The notes under the pieces are model-generated. The model did not search any database, was not told the origin of the DNA, and was given only the letters and a program-made list of their open reading frames with translations. Position numbers and translations under genes: made by a program. Below are positions 23,230 to 35,587 of a stretch of 64,000 nucleotides of DNA, in pieces. The stretch comes from Cryptomeria japonica (Eukaryota; Streptophyta; Pinopsida; Cupressales; Cupressaceae): positions 268,200,425-268,264,424 of the forward strand of contig NC_081415.1 of NCBI RefSeq assembly GCF_030272615.1, written 5' to 3'. Positions within the stretch are counted from its first letter, which is position 1. Every line of letters begins with the position of its first letter.

Positions 23230-25974
23230 TAGTAGTTGTTTAATTTAGTTTCCTTTCATGTGTTTTTGTAGTTCCTTGTTTTTAGCAAATAATCATATTG
23301 TAGTTGCATGTTGGTCAAGTGTCTTAGATAGGATATTTTCATTTGAACAAAGAGTTCTTGTGTTTCTTGGTCACATAGCTACATATGCGTGAGTATAGTT
23401 GAGTCCATTTCCTATATACTCATTCATGAAATTCTAGAAATCTCAAGCTATTCATCTTTAGTGTCATCTTGTGGTTAGGATCTATCTCTAGTAGTGCAAA
23501 GGATTTCTCATTGCATCTTGTTTCCTAAATCTCTTAGTTACTGTATATCAAAACATTAATCATTTACTCTCAGTCATTGTAGATACCTTGTTGATGACGT
23601 GGCTAGTGAAAAATCTAAAATCCTACTTTAGCACCATTGTAATTCTCAAACCCACATGAGATTCATTGCTTACAAGCACACATGTGAAAAATATATGTGA
23701 GCAAAAGAAAAGCTATATTAAGATATCAAAAGGAAACAATGAGCAAGAAAAGAAATACTAAGAAAAGAAAACAAAAATGCATGAAAAAAATATATCAAAA
23801 GGTTTGGCTTTGGGAACATGCGAGTGACTCCATCAGGGCTATGGACGCCTGACCCATAATCAAGAAATATTTGCAAGGTTATGGTGAATGGTGATAACCT
23901 CGTTAGGGCTATGGACATTTGTTGGTAGCAAGGTTCTATCCAGGATGCTTTTGAAGTTAGGATAACTCATGTAGCTAGTCACATATGATTCTAAGGGTCA
24001 ACAATAGTCATATGAGCCAAAATAAACCCACGGGCACATACATAGGTAATCAAAGACAAAAGTGTTAGGATTCGATAGAAGATCCTTCTTCTCTTCTGGA
24101 TGCAAATTCTCGTCACTTGGTGCGTTAAGTTGAGTAGTTTGAAGGTTCTAAGAATGGAATGACTCCTTATCTATGAAATGATTTACAACCCCAATCACAT
24201 TGGTATATGAAAGTGATAAATTCACATAATCTCCCTCATTCAAATTGAAATTTATCTTGTATTTCCTTAGCTTTGCATAATAAGAGCATTCATGTCATGT
24301 TCCAAAGTTAATACTTGTCAAGTTAGAGTATCCGATCTGTAAATAAAGTATGCATTCCTCTCAATTACACATGTTATATAAGAATTGACAAGCTATGAGC
24401 ATATTGAAAAAAATCCCAAAAAATCATATAATGCCTTGAAAAAATCCAAAAAATCATAAACTATCCTGAAAAAATCCAAAAAAATCATAAAAAGTCCTAA
24501 AAAATCATAAAATGTCCTTAAAAAAATCCATAAAAATCATAAAATGTCTTGAAAAAATCCAAAAAAATCATAATAAGTCTTGAAAAAATACATAAAAACC
24601 CCTAAAAATAAAAAAATACCAAACAAAACTTAGCAATAAACTATCCCACAGAGTTCAAACACTTGAGCAAATATCCAGTAAACAATTCACATGAAGTTCA
24701 ACAACAGACAAACTACCCTATCAAAATTTGTAATCAAACTGACCAGCGGTCTTATCAATCGAATCATCCAACCCTATCAATCAATCATCATCTTGTCTTA
24801 ACCAAGGAAGGGTACACTTGAAACTTGACAGATTGGTCTTATACAAGATATTTGATCTCTAAAATCAAACATAAATCATCACATCAAGCAATCAAAACAA
24901 TGACACAAATTAGTATGGCTATTGGATTTTGTCCTAGTTAGTCTTGTTTCTTATTAATTGGTGACATTTCATATTCCTTTTCTACTCAAGGATGTCCAAA
25001 AGTGACTAGAGGAGCTAGAGTTGATCATGATCTTTTTCTTTATTTTATGTTTGTAATGTAAACCAATTAAGTTTTCCAAGGCAATGCTACTCTAGGTGTC
25101 AGTGTTTGTATGTTCATTTGGAAAGTATCCTATGCAAGAATGAAGGTCAAGGATATTTATGCTTGTGACTATCACACATACCTCAACCCTTAGTGCTACA
25201 CCCAGAATGGAGAGGTTCACTCCTTGTCTGCAATGTGTTTGTTTCTACAATGGGATATTATTTACATATAAATTCCTTATACCTTGGTGTACATAGCTCC
25301 ATTGAAACATAATAAGGCTCGGTGATGATAATGTTGTGCTAAAATAAAGGCACAAGAATACAAGGTATTATATCATTTCTTCTATCAAATCCTTTCCATT
25401 CAATTCTTTCCATATTAGTAACATATTTTTCTACTAACAATTCTTCCTATAAGCATTGGGTCATGAAACAAAACGTACTCTGGCACACAAAAACATCAAA
25501 TGCCATGCATAACATATAAGTATATTTGCATTCATCATACAGATCCATATCTCATAATAAGCATAAGCATGTTATATTATGACATGCATATAATAGGCAT
25601 ATAAATCATCATTTTACCATCATAAATCACCATATAGAATCATTAATCACATAATTACATTCATATTAAAAACAAAGTAATATTGCATGTAGTATCATAA
25701 CATCATATAGATCATTTAATCTCCATCACATCATTCTAAAAGCATCATAAAAATTATACACCATATAAACTACATAGGAAATGCATCCATAAATTATAAG
25801 CCATCACATCACATAATAGTATCATCATGCATATAAGAAAATAAATAACACATCACATAGGGCATAGTCAAAACTGCATCTCATCTATATATATTATGAT
25901 ATGCATATGCATATGTGTGTGCCTGTGTGTGTTAGAGTACAATAATACAAAAAAAGGCTTGAAGGCTCAATGAA
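23230..25974. other. T1 spacer between integrase and antisense gene
   Basis: About 2.7 kb without credible ORFs. It is A-rich and contains the tandem array at 24400-24615. The spacer at this place in T2 (46472-47065) is only 0.6 kb, so T1 is expanded or has taken up other sequence here. Confidence 0.4.
24400..24615. repeat. A-rich tandem repeat, ~33-36-bp unit
   Basis: Six to seven degenerate units of the pattern AAAAAATCCAAAAAATCATAAA followed by a short TGTCCTTG-type spacer. Probably a minisatellite that grew inside T1. Confidence 0.75.
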
Positions 25975-28510
25975 AGTGTCAACCAATGTTGCCTTTCTCA
26001 GGAGCCTATACGCTAGATCCTGCACCTGGATGACCTAGCGGTGGTCAAGGTGGACCCATGATGCCTCCACTGTGCATATCACGACTCTGTGACCATGATA
26101 TGCTTTGTGCCCTATATTCCCAATAACATCGTACTCTTTGATCCAAAGGAACTACAACCTCATAATGTTGGTGCCAATATAAGACCTCCATTGTAGCCTC
26201 AAAAAATTAGTCAGACATATAATGAACCTCTAATCCTGGGGCAAAATGTTGTTGATATGCATCTATACATATTTGATCTCTCCTAACAACATCATCCCTC
26301 TCAGCCTGCAACCTGTCTCTCTCAGCTATCAAACTATCACGCTCCTACACCCAAGCTGTCTCATTAGCTACATACCTAGCCATGTCCTCTGCTTTGTACC
26401 TACAATCTACAACCAATACAGCATGTGCATACCAAAGCTAATCCTGTAAGCCTTGAATCTAGCCCCTAATGACTTAAGAATTGGGTATCTGATAAATATC
26501 CTCATTGACAGGAACATCCTCTAGCTCCAACATATCCTCATCAATAGCATCCCTGCCTTGACCACCACCAACATCACTAGTATCCACTCCTCCACCTGAT
26601 GGCCCCTCTCCTCCCACTCCCACCTAATCCCAATCACCACCACCATCATCATCATCGCTATCATCATCCTCTCCACTCCCCTCATCTGAATTGGATGACA
26701 TCACTCTCTTCGTCAAACTCACTCCCCCCATCAATAATAATATCCTCCTCCTTCTCTACCATTGCAATGACAACACAAACTCTACCTTCCCTCCCGCCTC
26801 TCTGACCTCCCCCCTCCCACCTCTCTCTCTCTAACAATAACTCTCTCTCCACCATCTCCTCCATCTCCTCTATTTCTATCACCCCATCACCACCCTGCTC
26901 TTGTCTTTGTCATCAACTCATCTATCCAGCTATCAACACTGTTGAATCTATCAATGGAATAGGACAAGGCATTGCCCATCATATATCATACTGAGGCGTC
27001 ATACATAGATCATCAACACATGTACTCCATGCCCATTATAGTGGCCGCAAAATGTCAAACTTGGCATAAGCAATATGAGGATTGATGCAAGCTCCCCAAT
27101 ATGAAATCTCTTGAGTCGACTTAGAAAAATAAGCAGTAACTTGAGGAATGATTTGTACCTCTCCCAACTATCTCAATACCCTTTCCGGTACATGCACATC
27201 GATAATCTATTATGAGCTGACTATCCTCCCAATCAAATATCTATATTACCTGCGATACAAAAGATGTTACATGTCATTAGCCAATTTGGGATAATCTAAG
27301 TACGGTCTCCATATGAAGTGTTCTAAGACATCGATTGAATGATGCTAGTATATGGCTTCTCAGCCTAAAACTAAACATGAACCACCAACTTGAAAACAAC
27401 AATATGCTTCCATGTCCAGACCTGGAGGAGAGTAATGCCATAACTAATAGACATAACCTAAGTAAACTACAAAATGCATCTGATAATACAACATCGTAAG
27501 AATACAAGGGACCCAAGCATACACTCGAACCTCTTTGATCATACCAGCTAGAACCCTGCCCCATCCTACTAGGAATCCATGATTCTATTGATTTGGAACC
27601 AATAGCCCTGCTATCAAATTGCACATCACAATGGTCAAATCATCATACTCTCAAAGGATCCCAACTAATCTCATAGAGTGCCTTGATGCCAAGATCACGC
27701 TACTTGCACTCATAAAAATCACATAGGGCTACAATCCCTAACATGCAACCATAAGTGACTCACTCTGCATGAATCAGAATGTGAAAAATCCTCAATACAT
27801 CCTCTAGAGTCACCAATGCCTCACCTATCAATAAGTGGAATGAACACGTCTCTATGTGCCATCTTTCTACAAGGGCAGTAATCATACCCCTATTAGTCAT
27901 AACCTCGAGCATATATAAAATGTGATATAGGCCAACTCGTCGAAATAAAGGTTGATCCTTGTCACTCAACTCATCGTGAAAGTCAAGGCCCTTAGGCCTA
28001 TTCTGGTGTGTACCAAGAATTGGAAACATCTCCTACAATCACAAGTTGGGTCAAGCAGGAATCAATACAACAACATCATATGCTTGATTATCATATCAAT
28101 TTGGAGAAAAACATTGGAAAATTTTGCCAATCGAACAAATGTGAAATTGCAAAACCTTACACCTGTCAATTGTGAAATAGATAGCTATTTTGCAAAATGC
28201 TAAGCACTTTTGTGAAACATTTATAGTAATTATGAAACATTCAAAGCGTATGTAAAATCTTTAACACATATGAAAAATCTTTATCAAAATATAGGAAAGG
28301 GATAGCGCATGCGAAATTCAAAAAATGATTGCAAAAATGAAAAGGCACATGAGAAACATTCGATAGTCAAATGCGAAAAGGATAAATTTTACACTTTCAA
28401 CAAAAATTCATAATCAACTGAAATTAGGTAAAATTTGACAAGTTGGTCGAGGGTATTCCCCATGACGTCTATGCCCTCTAGACGCTAGTACAACCTCATT
28501 CGCTCGAACA
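25975..28510 (-). pseudogene. T1 antisense plant-mobile-domain gene, degenerate
   Basis: On the minus strand, 28029-27760 encodes the core of a plant mobile domain: ERWHIETCSFHLLIGEALVTLEDV. It is preceded by a TTGTAG acceptor-like site at 28033-28038. Further down the strand come an acidic Asp/Ser-rich part (about 26700-26600) and a coiled-coil part with AERDRLQAERDDVVRRD (about 26345-26270). The same order (domain, acidic linker, coiled coil) occurs in T2 at 49559-47066, so this is an old homologue of the same gene in the same place and orientation within a Tat element. Stops and frameshifts are frequent. The first exon may lie near 28440-28510. Confidence 0.65.
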
Positions 28511-28886
28511 GGTGTCGTCATGCTCCAATGTGAACCATCACACTCCAAATGCTCACAATCTGCTCAAAAATTGCTCTAAAGGCTCTAAACTCCTTGAATG
28601 ATAATGAGGCAAATGAACCCCAAAAATTTCTATTTATAGCCAAAATTAGGGTTTTTCCACCAAAACGGTTGTGATCAAATTCATCTTCGCATACCTTGTA
28701 GGTCAGTCAAACGAAGTCAAAACTTTACGAAATTGGAAATTAGTACTCTTGGTCATATTGTTGTTAAATTGGTCTTGATTTCAAAAAAAATCAACCAATT
28801 TACCGAGGGGGCACAGTTATACCCTACTGTCGTCGAGGCACACCAGGGCAAGAATTTTTCATTTTTTCTTTGAAACAACATTGTCT
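28511..28886. other. T1 sequence upstream of the antisense gene
   Basis: No ORF or known motif. It may hold the promoter of the antisense gene; I see no clear TATA box. Confidence 0.3.
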
Positions 28887-28901
28887 CAAAGAGGGGCAAA
28901 A
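28887..28901 (+). promoter_or_regulatory. T1 polypurine tract
   Basis: The tract CAAAGAGGGGCAAAA directly precedes TGTAGACA, the start of the T1 3' LTR. Confidence 0.7.
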
Positions 28902-29782
28902 TGTAGACACTTAAAATTTCCTATGACTAATAACGCTAATTACTCTTCTTTATTAATTAAATATTTTTTTCAATATTTAATTAATCTAATTTTGTTCTTC
29001 TAAACTAATATTTCATCATTTTCATCAATTAATTATTCAAATTTCTCTAATCATCTAATCATTTAACCTTCCTTTTAAAAATGAATTAAATAATTTTATT
29101 ATTTAATTAATATCAATTAATAACCTTAATTAAATAATCTTTATTATTTATTTAGTTCAATTTCTAATTTCTCATAATTAAATAATGTCTTTAAATTATT
29201 ATCTAATTTATTCCTTTTTAATTAATTCAAACTCCCCAAATTCGGATTTCTTCTCATTTTAAATTAATTTTATATCTAATTAATTTGCATGATATTTCAT
29301 ATTTTTGAAAACCAAATTCCAATTAAATTGAATTTCATGCTAATTTCCTACAACACATGCCTAAATTCTAACTACCACTAACTCCTGAGTCTAACTCCCA
29401 ATCACCTTTTTTTGACTAGTCAATCAATTTAGTCAACTAGACAATTAATCAAGTTAAGTCTTCAATCACCTTTTCTAACTCTCAAACAACTTTTTTGAAT
29501 TGATCCATTAATTCAATCATCTCCCTAATCTAATTAGTTAACTAGCCAATCAATCCTATTCAACTGATCAATCAAGTCAGTCATCTCTCCATTAATTCTG
29601 TCATGTAGCCAGTTCTCATCCCAACTATCTCCAACCAATTCTATCTCATGAAAACTCAATTGTTGATCGAATTAGTTCTCAATTCAATCTCAACCATTCA
29701 AAATCTCTCTCCAAACTCTATAAATATGACATCATTCTCCCATTTTCAACAACCACTATATTCAAATTCTTGTGTTGTTAAC
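28902..29782 (+). mobile_element. T1 3' LTR, cut by M2
   Basis: Starts TGTAGACACTTAAAAT. It is AT-rich, with a TATA-like CTATAAATATG near 29719, and breaks off at 29782 where M2 begins. The remainder is not recognisable beyond 52781. Confidence 0.6.
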
Positions 29783-30455
29783 TGTAAAGTGGAAAATTGG
29801 ACCCTAGTGACTCCCCACCTAGGAGAGAGAAAGGAAGTCACTAGGATGATTTTCACTTGGAGGAACTTTACATTCAAAAGAGGGGTTGAATCCACTAGAT
29901 CCAAATCCAAGAGAAGCGAGGATTTGAATTATGAGTGGATTGTAAGGGTTGAAGTGTGATTTACCCTCTTTTGTAAATGAGAAAGTTGACTTGTTGACTA
30001 TGTGGAACAAAGAGAGAGATTGAGTGAAATGAGGAGCTACTGGTTCGGGATCGCATTGTAACTTCGGATCTAAGCTAATTAGACTGATACGGATCTACCT
30101 TGCAAATTTGGAGAAAAGTCATTGGGACCGTGACGACAATGTACATGGTCCTCCATTAAATCCGCGAAATGAAAAGGGTTCTTCTGTCTCTGCAAATGAA
30201 GCCCAATCCTGCAATTACAATTGTGCACCTGAAACCTACACACATAAAAGATAGGGAGAAGGGTTGTGGATAGTGGTTTGCCTCAGTCAAACCTCAGTTG
30301 AGGAATCAACCTTGAAAGAAAGTAATTGCAAATACTTGAATGCAAATAATTTAAATGTATACTTTGTAGATCTGCAACTTGTTGATGATGATTGCTTTGC
30401 TTCTTGAATGTAATCACAAGTGTTGGATGGAATGGTGTGTAACATTACAAAACCC

Positions 30456-30533
<78 letters not shown>

Positions 30534-30993
30534 TCTTGCAAATGAATGTTGTAATATTGCTCTCATAGATGGACGAAGAAGACTTGAATGCTTGATGATG
30601 TATATCTTCACCTATGCTTTCTTATCATCCCTTCGCTTGAATTTCACCTCCTCACAAACGAGAAAACCAACTCCCTTTTATACATGCTTCAGAAGATTAA
30701 TTCATCTCACCAAAGGTCGACATCAAGGAGATTTGGGATCCCGAAGTGTAGATAGGGTCGAGGGGACCTATCATGAGGCTAGCTTAAGAGGGTGGGACAA
30801 GGGCACCACGCCCCTATCCTACCCTATCTTGGGGCCCTGACAGGGTCCTGAGGCTATCTCAGGGCTCAAATAGCAAGGGTTCAAGGGGTGAAAATGCAAA
30901 AAGAAGTCTTGGTTAGAAAGGAGGGTGTCATCGCCAAAGTGAGGACTTCGAATGTGGTTAAAATTGTAGGAGATGCAATTTTATGACACTACA
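29783..30993 (-). repeat. M2 3' LTR
   Basis: Starts TGTAGTGTCATAAAAT on the minus strand at 30993, after a polypurine tract nearly identical to that of T2 (AAAGTGGAGGCTAAA against AAAGTGGGGGCTAAA). Ends ...CTTTACA at 29783. Confidence 0.75.
30459..30532. repeat. (CA)37 microsatellite in M2 LTR
   Basis: About 74 bp of uninterrupted CA dinucleotide. Confidence 0.97.
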
Positions 30994-31008
30994 TTTAGCC
31001 TCCACTTT
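30994..31008 (-). promoter_or_regulatory. M2 polypurine tract
   Basis: The minus strand reads AAAGTGGAGGCTAAA directly before the LTR start. It differs from the T2 tract at 50125-50139 by one base. Confidence 0.75.
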
Positions 31009-33290
31009 AGCGAGAGTATGGCTTACGCCACTACTACCGGTAAAGTAGAAGAAAAGAGAGATGAAGATGAGAGATGTAGAGCAATACCACAAGGAGTATA
31101 AGATTTCACTAATCTCAAGGAACCAAGCTCCCAATCTTAGGATATTAACTCACTCAAACATATGCAAGAGCACACAAAACAAAAAGGAACAAGGCACACA
31201 AAACAAAACAAAAAGTGCAAAAGACACATGACAGGCACAAGACGACAAACCAACTAGCCAAAGAGACCTTGATACTTAGATGTCTCAACAACTAATTAGG
31301 ACACAAAGACCAATGCCATCACATAAACATGAGCGATCACATAAAAGAGCAAAAGCTGACATCATCCATGAACCGTCAATAGTAAAACTATGAGTTCATG
31401 AGAGGAAGAAGAGAGAGCTCATGAATACACACTTTGGTGATCCATGAGAAGAAAGGCAAACAAGAGAGAAACCATGGACATCTCGCCCCTACAACTAGGT
31501 GATCCATGCAGACAAGGACATGGAAATGTTTCCCCCAGAGCCTATTTGGGTGATCCATGCAAGGGAGGAGAGTGAGAACACTGTTAGTTCCACCCAACCT
31601 CAAGTATGTGTGTGCAAGTGAGGTTTGAGGCACCTCATAGGAGTCTATGCCCGAGTACGCTACAACCTGTATAGAATGTATAGTACAAGTGTCAAGAAAG
31701 GCATGATATCTCACTCTAAGAGTTTGTGCTCTGGTTTTGAGTATAATCACTCTACATAGGAGAAAAGTGGCATCATCTCTCTCTAAGAGTATGTGCTCTG
31801 GTTTTGAGAATGACCCATTGTACAAGAGAAAAGAAGAAGTGAATACATCTGGCTCTAAGAGTATGTGCTCTGGTTCCAAGAATGACCATCACTATACAAA
31901 AATAGTGATGATATCTTGCTCTAAGAGGCTGCCCTCTAGTTCCAAGAATGTCCCATTGTACAATGCATGAGAGAAGTATGGTACAAAGGAGCATTGTGGG
32001 TGCCACTCCCCTTAAGATGTCAACATAGTTTAATGTTGATATTTTAAGGAAAGTAGAACAAGGATACCTACCTTAAACATCAAGAAGATATCCATTATGC
32101 AACAATATCATGGATCTATGCAAGAGAGGGAATACTCTTCAAGCAAGGATAAGATAGTTGAAAAGAAATATCTTGTCATAAGTGTAAGGGAGATCCTTGG
32201 AGGAGAAGAGATCTTTGTTCAAAAGACATCTACCCCCAAGAGGAGTTGTCTTAGACAAATATAACATCTTCTAGAACAAAACAAAGGAGAGAACAAGAAT
32301 GCAATCCTTCCTCCTATTCCTAGGTGAAAGGGATTCTTGATGAGGATGAATCACGTTTAGCCCCCAGAGGGACGGGTGAATTTATCATAGATGTACATTA
32401 CCAAGTGTAAAAGAGGTCATAGTCAAGGACTAACACTTCTTGTATAAGAGAGAGTCCTTGAGCCAATAACCAACAACTGTGCACAAGGAATGACATCAAG
32501 TAATATAACTCACACCATCCACTTAATAGGGCAAAGTGGATCCCTAGAGAAAGAGAGAGAGAGAGGGATCATTTCCCCCCAAGCTAAGGGACAATGAGAA
32601 GAGCTTACACAATCTTCTAGAGAGAGATTAAACATAAGTAAATGTACAATGAACTTACATGAACACATGAAAGAAAAGACATTAGTTAAATGTAAAATAC
32701 ATGTCTCGAGAAGAGGTAATCTTTGAAAGGAAGAGAGAAAAAGCATCATACATTCCCAAAGGGGGATTGATCATAAAAGCATACCATTGTAAGAAATGAT
32801 AATCACATATGAAAAGTGTAGGCCCTAAAGGAAATAATGGTAAATGAGAAAGAAAGAAAGGGAAAGGAGTGAAAATCCTTTCCCTCCGAGTGAGGAGAAC
32901 AAGAAGAAACATTACACATTTTCTGATGGTGATTATTTTCAAGTGATATGCCTTCCTAGTGGAACAAATCCTTTCAAGGGATACATACTTCTCAAGAGAT
33001 CATTCCCTGCTAAGGGGCATATCATATTTGTGAATAATTGAAACCATAGAAGAGGTAAGATTTCCAAGAGAATGAAGGAAAGAGAAGAAGTGCAGTACTC
33101 ATTAAAGATTACCCTCTCCAAGCAAAGAGGGAAACCAAAGAACAATTATTTGCTCACGTAAGAATAACCCTATGCAAGAAAAGAGATCTAATAATGAATA
33201 ATGCACAAAGATAGAGATAAATGCATAGAAAGAAGAAGAAAAAATGACTTCATGTTGCTGCCCCAAAGTATGTTAAAATGAAACAATACC
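31009..33290 (-). other. M2 internal non-coding region
   Basis: About 2.3 kb, purine-rich on the plus strand (pyrimidine-rich on the element strand), with no conserved ORF. It contains the tandem repeat at 31709-31980 and many GAGAAAGAG-type words. It may be the filler typical of LARD-like elements. Confidence 0.5.
31709..31980. repeat. ~66-72-bp tandem repeat, four units
   Basis: Units start near 31709, 31776, 31848 and 31914. Each has a CTCTAAGAG(T/G) core followed by a GCTCTGGTTYYRAGAATG-like segment. Confidence 0.8.
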
Positions 33291-33380
33291 AACACTGATG
33301 ATACACAAAGATAGAGATAAATGCATAGAAAAAAGAAGAAAAAATGACTTCATGTTTCTACAACAAAGTATGTTAAAATG

Positions 33381-35437
33381 TCAGCTTATCAACTGGGCTA
33401 AAAGTGAAGTCTTTTTCATTAATACTCTAGAGAGAAGACAACAGAGGATTAGCAGAATCTTGGAGTGTAGGACGATTGACCTTCCTGCTACCTACCTTGG
33501 TCTCCCCATGGGAATTTCCCCTCCTGATCCTTTATGGAGTTCTCTAGTGGACAAATTTCATAAAAAACTTGCTGGTTGGAAAGGGGCCCTCTTAAGTCAA
33601 GCTGGCAAGCTCCAACTCCTTAAGGCTACTCTTCAAAGTATTCCAATTTATGCTCTTAGTCTTTTCAGAATTCCAGTTAAGTATGCTGAAGCAATTGAGA
33701 AAATTCAAAGAAGATTCCTATGGTCTGGGGTTGAGGATAAGCAAAGAATGTCCTTGGTGGCCTGGGACCAGGTCTGTAGGCCGAAAAGCAAAGGAGGTTT
33801 GGGCCTCAGGAGGATTCGTACTTTAAATGAAGCTCTCATGTCCAAACAAGTCTGGAGAATGTTTCATTCTGATTCTGAATGGTGCAAAATTTGGTGAAGT
33901 AAGTACTCTCTTCTGTCCTCCTCTCTCTCCTCTTTTATCAATTTGGATCTTAGTATTAATGGATCCCACATTTGGAATCATGCCTCTAAATGTAAAGAAA
34001 GTATAGCTAAAGGAGTGATATGGAAACATGGAAATGGTAGGAAAGTAAAATTCTGGGAGGATCCCTGGCTTTTTGATAAACCTTTAATGGACTTCAATGA
34101 ATGGGCCCCCCATGCTCCCTCCTGTATTAGATCTTTTGGCTCCTTAGTTGCTGAGTACTGGGATGGTAATGAATGGTAGAACATTGAAAGTATCCACCCT
34201 AGCCTTTCTAAGCTCAAGATCCATCTGTTTGCGGTATGGCTGAATAATGAAGAGGACTCCCTTATTTGGAAACATGATCCCAAAGGAACTTTATCTATGT
34301 CTTCTATGTATTGTGTCCTTCTCTCCCCCACCTCCTATTAACCCTTATTGGTCTAAAGCTTGGATTAAGGGTCTTACCCCCAAAATCAATTTTTTCTTCT
34401 GGACTATCCTCCAAAATAAGATCCTGACCCTTGACAACCTCAAAGGCAGAGGTTTTGCCCTCCCTAATATATGTGTGTTGTGCCTTCAAGAGGAAGAGTC
34501 TATGGACCACCTTGCTCTCCACTGTTCCTTCTCAGCCTCTGTTTGGGAAAGCTTCCTCAAGAGCTTCAGTATTGCTTGGGTGTTTCCTAATAACATTAGA
34601 GATATGTTCTCCTTCTGGAATATTCAATGGACTAACCCTTTTTTGAGATGTTTGTGGCAGCTTTCTCTTCCTCACATCTTGTGGGGTCTATGGAAAGAAA
34701 GAAATAACTGAATCTTCAGGGATGTCTCCCTTAATCATGATATTGTGTTCCAGAAAATTTAATGGTCTATTCTGGAAAATATAGGGATCATTGAGGGTCC
34801 TTGTTACTCGAACAATCCACTGGATTCAAATATCTTAAGGGTATGGAATATGAAGATCACTGATGGTCCTAATCTCAACCATGATAAAAGGCTTGAAGCT
34901 AAATGGCAAACCCCTCCTCAAGGTTGGATCAAAGTTAATTTTGATGGTGCTGCCAAAGGTAACCCAGGTCCTTCAGGTTGTGGAGCTATTCTTAGAGATC
35001 ATAGAGGAATTTGCAAGGAAATGGTTGTTGTCCCTATTGGAACCCAAACCAACCATAAAGCTGAAGCAATGGCAGCTCTTCAAGGTATCATCCTAGCCAA
35101 AAAATGGAAATGCCCCTATCTATGGATAGAAGGGGATTCAAATAATATAATAAAGTGCCTTAATGGGACTTCAAAACCTTCTTGGTCAATTCACAACATC
35201 ATCACCTCTGCTATTGACATTATTAGCACCTTTAAAAAATGCCATATCTCCCACATCTATCGGGAGGCCAACGGCTCTGCTGACTGGGCTGCCAATGCAG
35301 CAGTTAAAAGTGAGGCAATTACCACGTGGATGGGTGAAAGCGGACTCCCCAAAGATGTCAAACAAATCATTAGTAATGAGCGATATAGAAGCAATCCAAA
35401 GACTCTTGATGGACAGGATAATTATGAAAAGTATTGA
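33381..35437 (+). pseudogene. L1 ORF2: reverse transcriptase C-part, zf-RVT and RNase H
   Basis: The sequence starts in the RT domain after the YADD active site (INWAKSEVFF, then TYLGLPMG and LAGWKGALLSQAGK). It continues through VAWDQVCRPKSKGGLGLR and a zinc-binding reverse-transcriptase-associated region (FFFWTILQNKI, CVLC and HLALHC, about 34370-34530). An RNase H of the plant LINE type follows at about 34930-35330, with NFDGAAKGNPG, EAMAAL, WIEGDS and DWAANAA. It has TGA at 33895-33897, TAG near 34178 and one frameshift near 34315, after which RNase H is open to 35437. The endonuclease and RT active site are missing because of 5' truncation. Confidence 0.9.
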
Positions 35438-35587
35438 TGTGAGTACTTCGAGTTATTTTAATAATGAGAAAGTCACTCATTATAACATCAATGCCATAAA
35501 CTCTCATGCTTTCTGGGTAATTGTTATAGCTGTGAAAAGCTCTCAGGTTAATCAACTTTGTAAGTTTCAAAATTTGGCTGTGAGTAG

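Noticed and set aside
24400-24615. CRISPR-like spacing of repeats
   Set aside because: Units are degenerate, without unique spacers, in a plant transposon; it is a minisatellite.
26599-26882. His/Pro/Ser-rich frame on plus and Glu-rich frame on minus
   Set aside because: The minus reading is the decayed acidic linker of the T1 PMD gene; the plus frame is only its complement.
30379-30840. Open frames with Thr-His or Cys-Val repeats
   Set aside because: They are translations of a (CA)n microsatellite in the M2 LTR.
31388-32942. Several minus-strand frames of 77-163 codons in M2
   Set aside because: They arise from the pyrimidine-rich filler and its tandem repeat; no domain or start context supports them.
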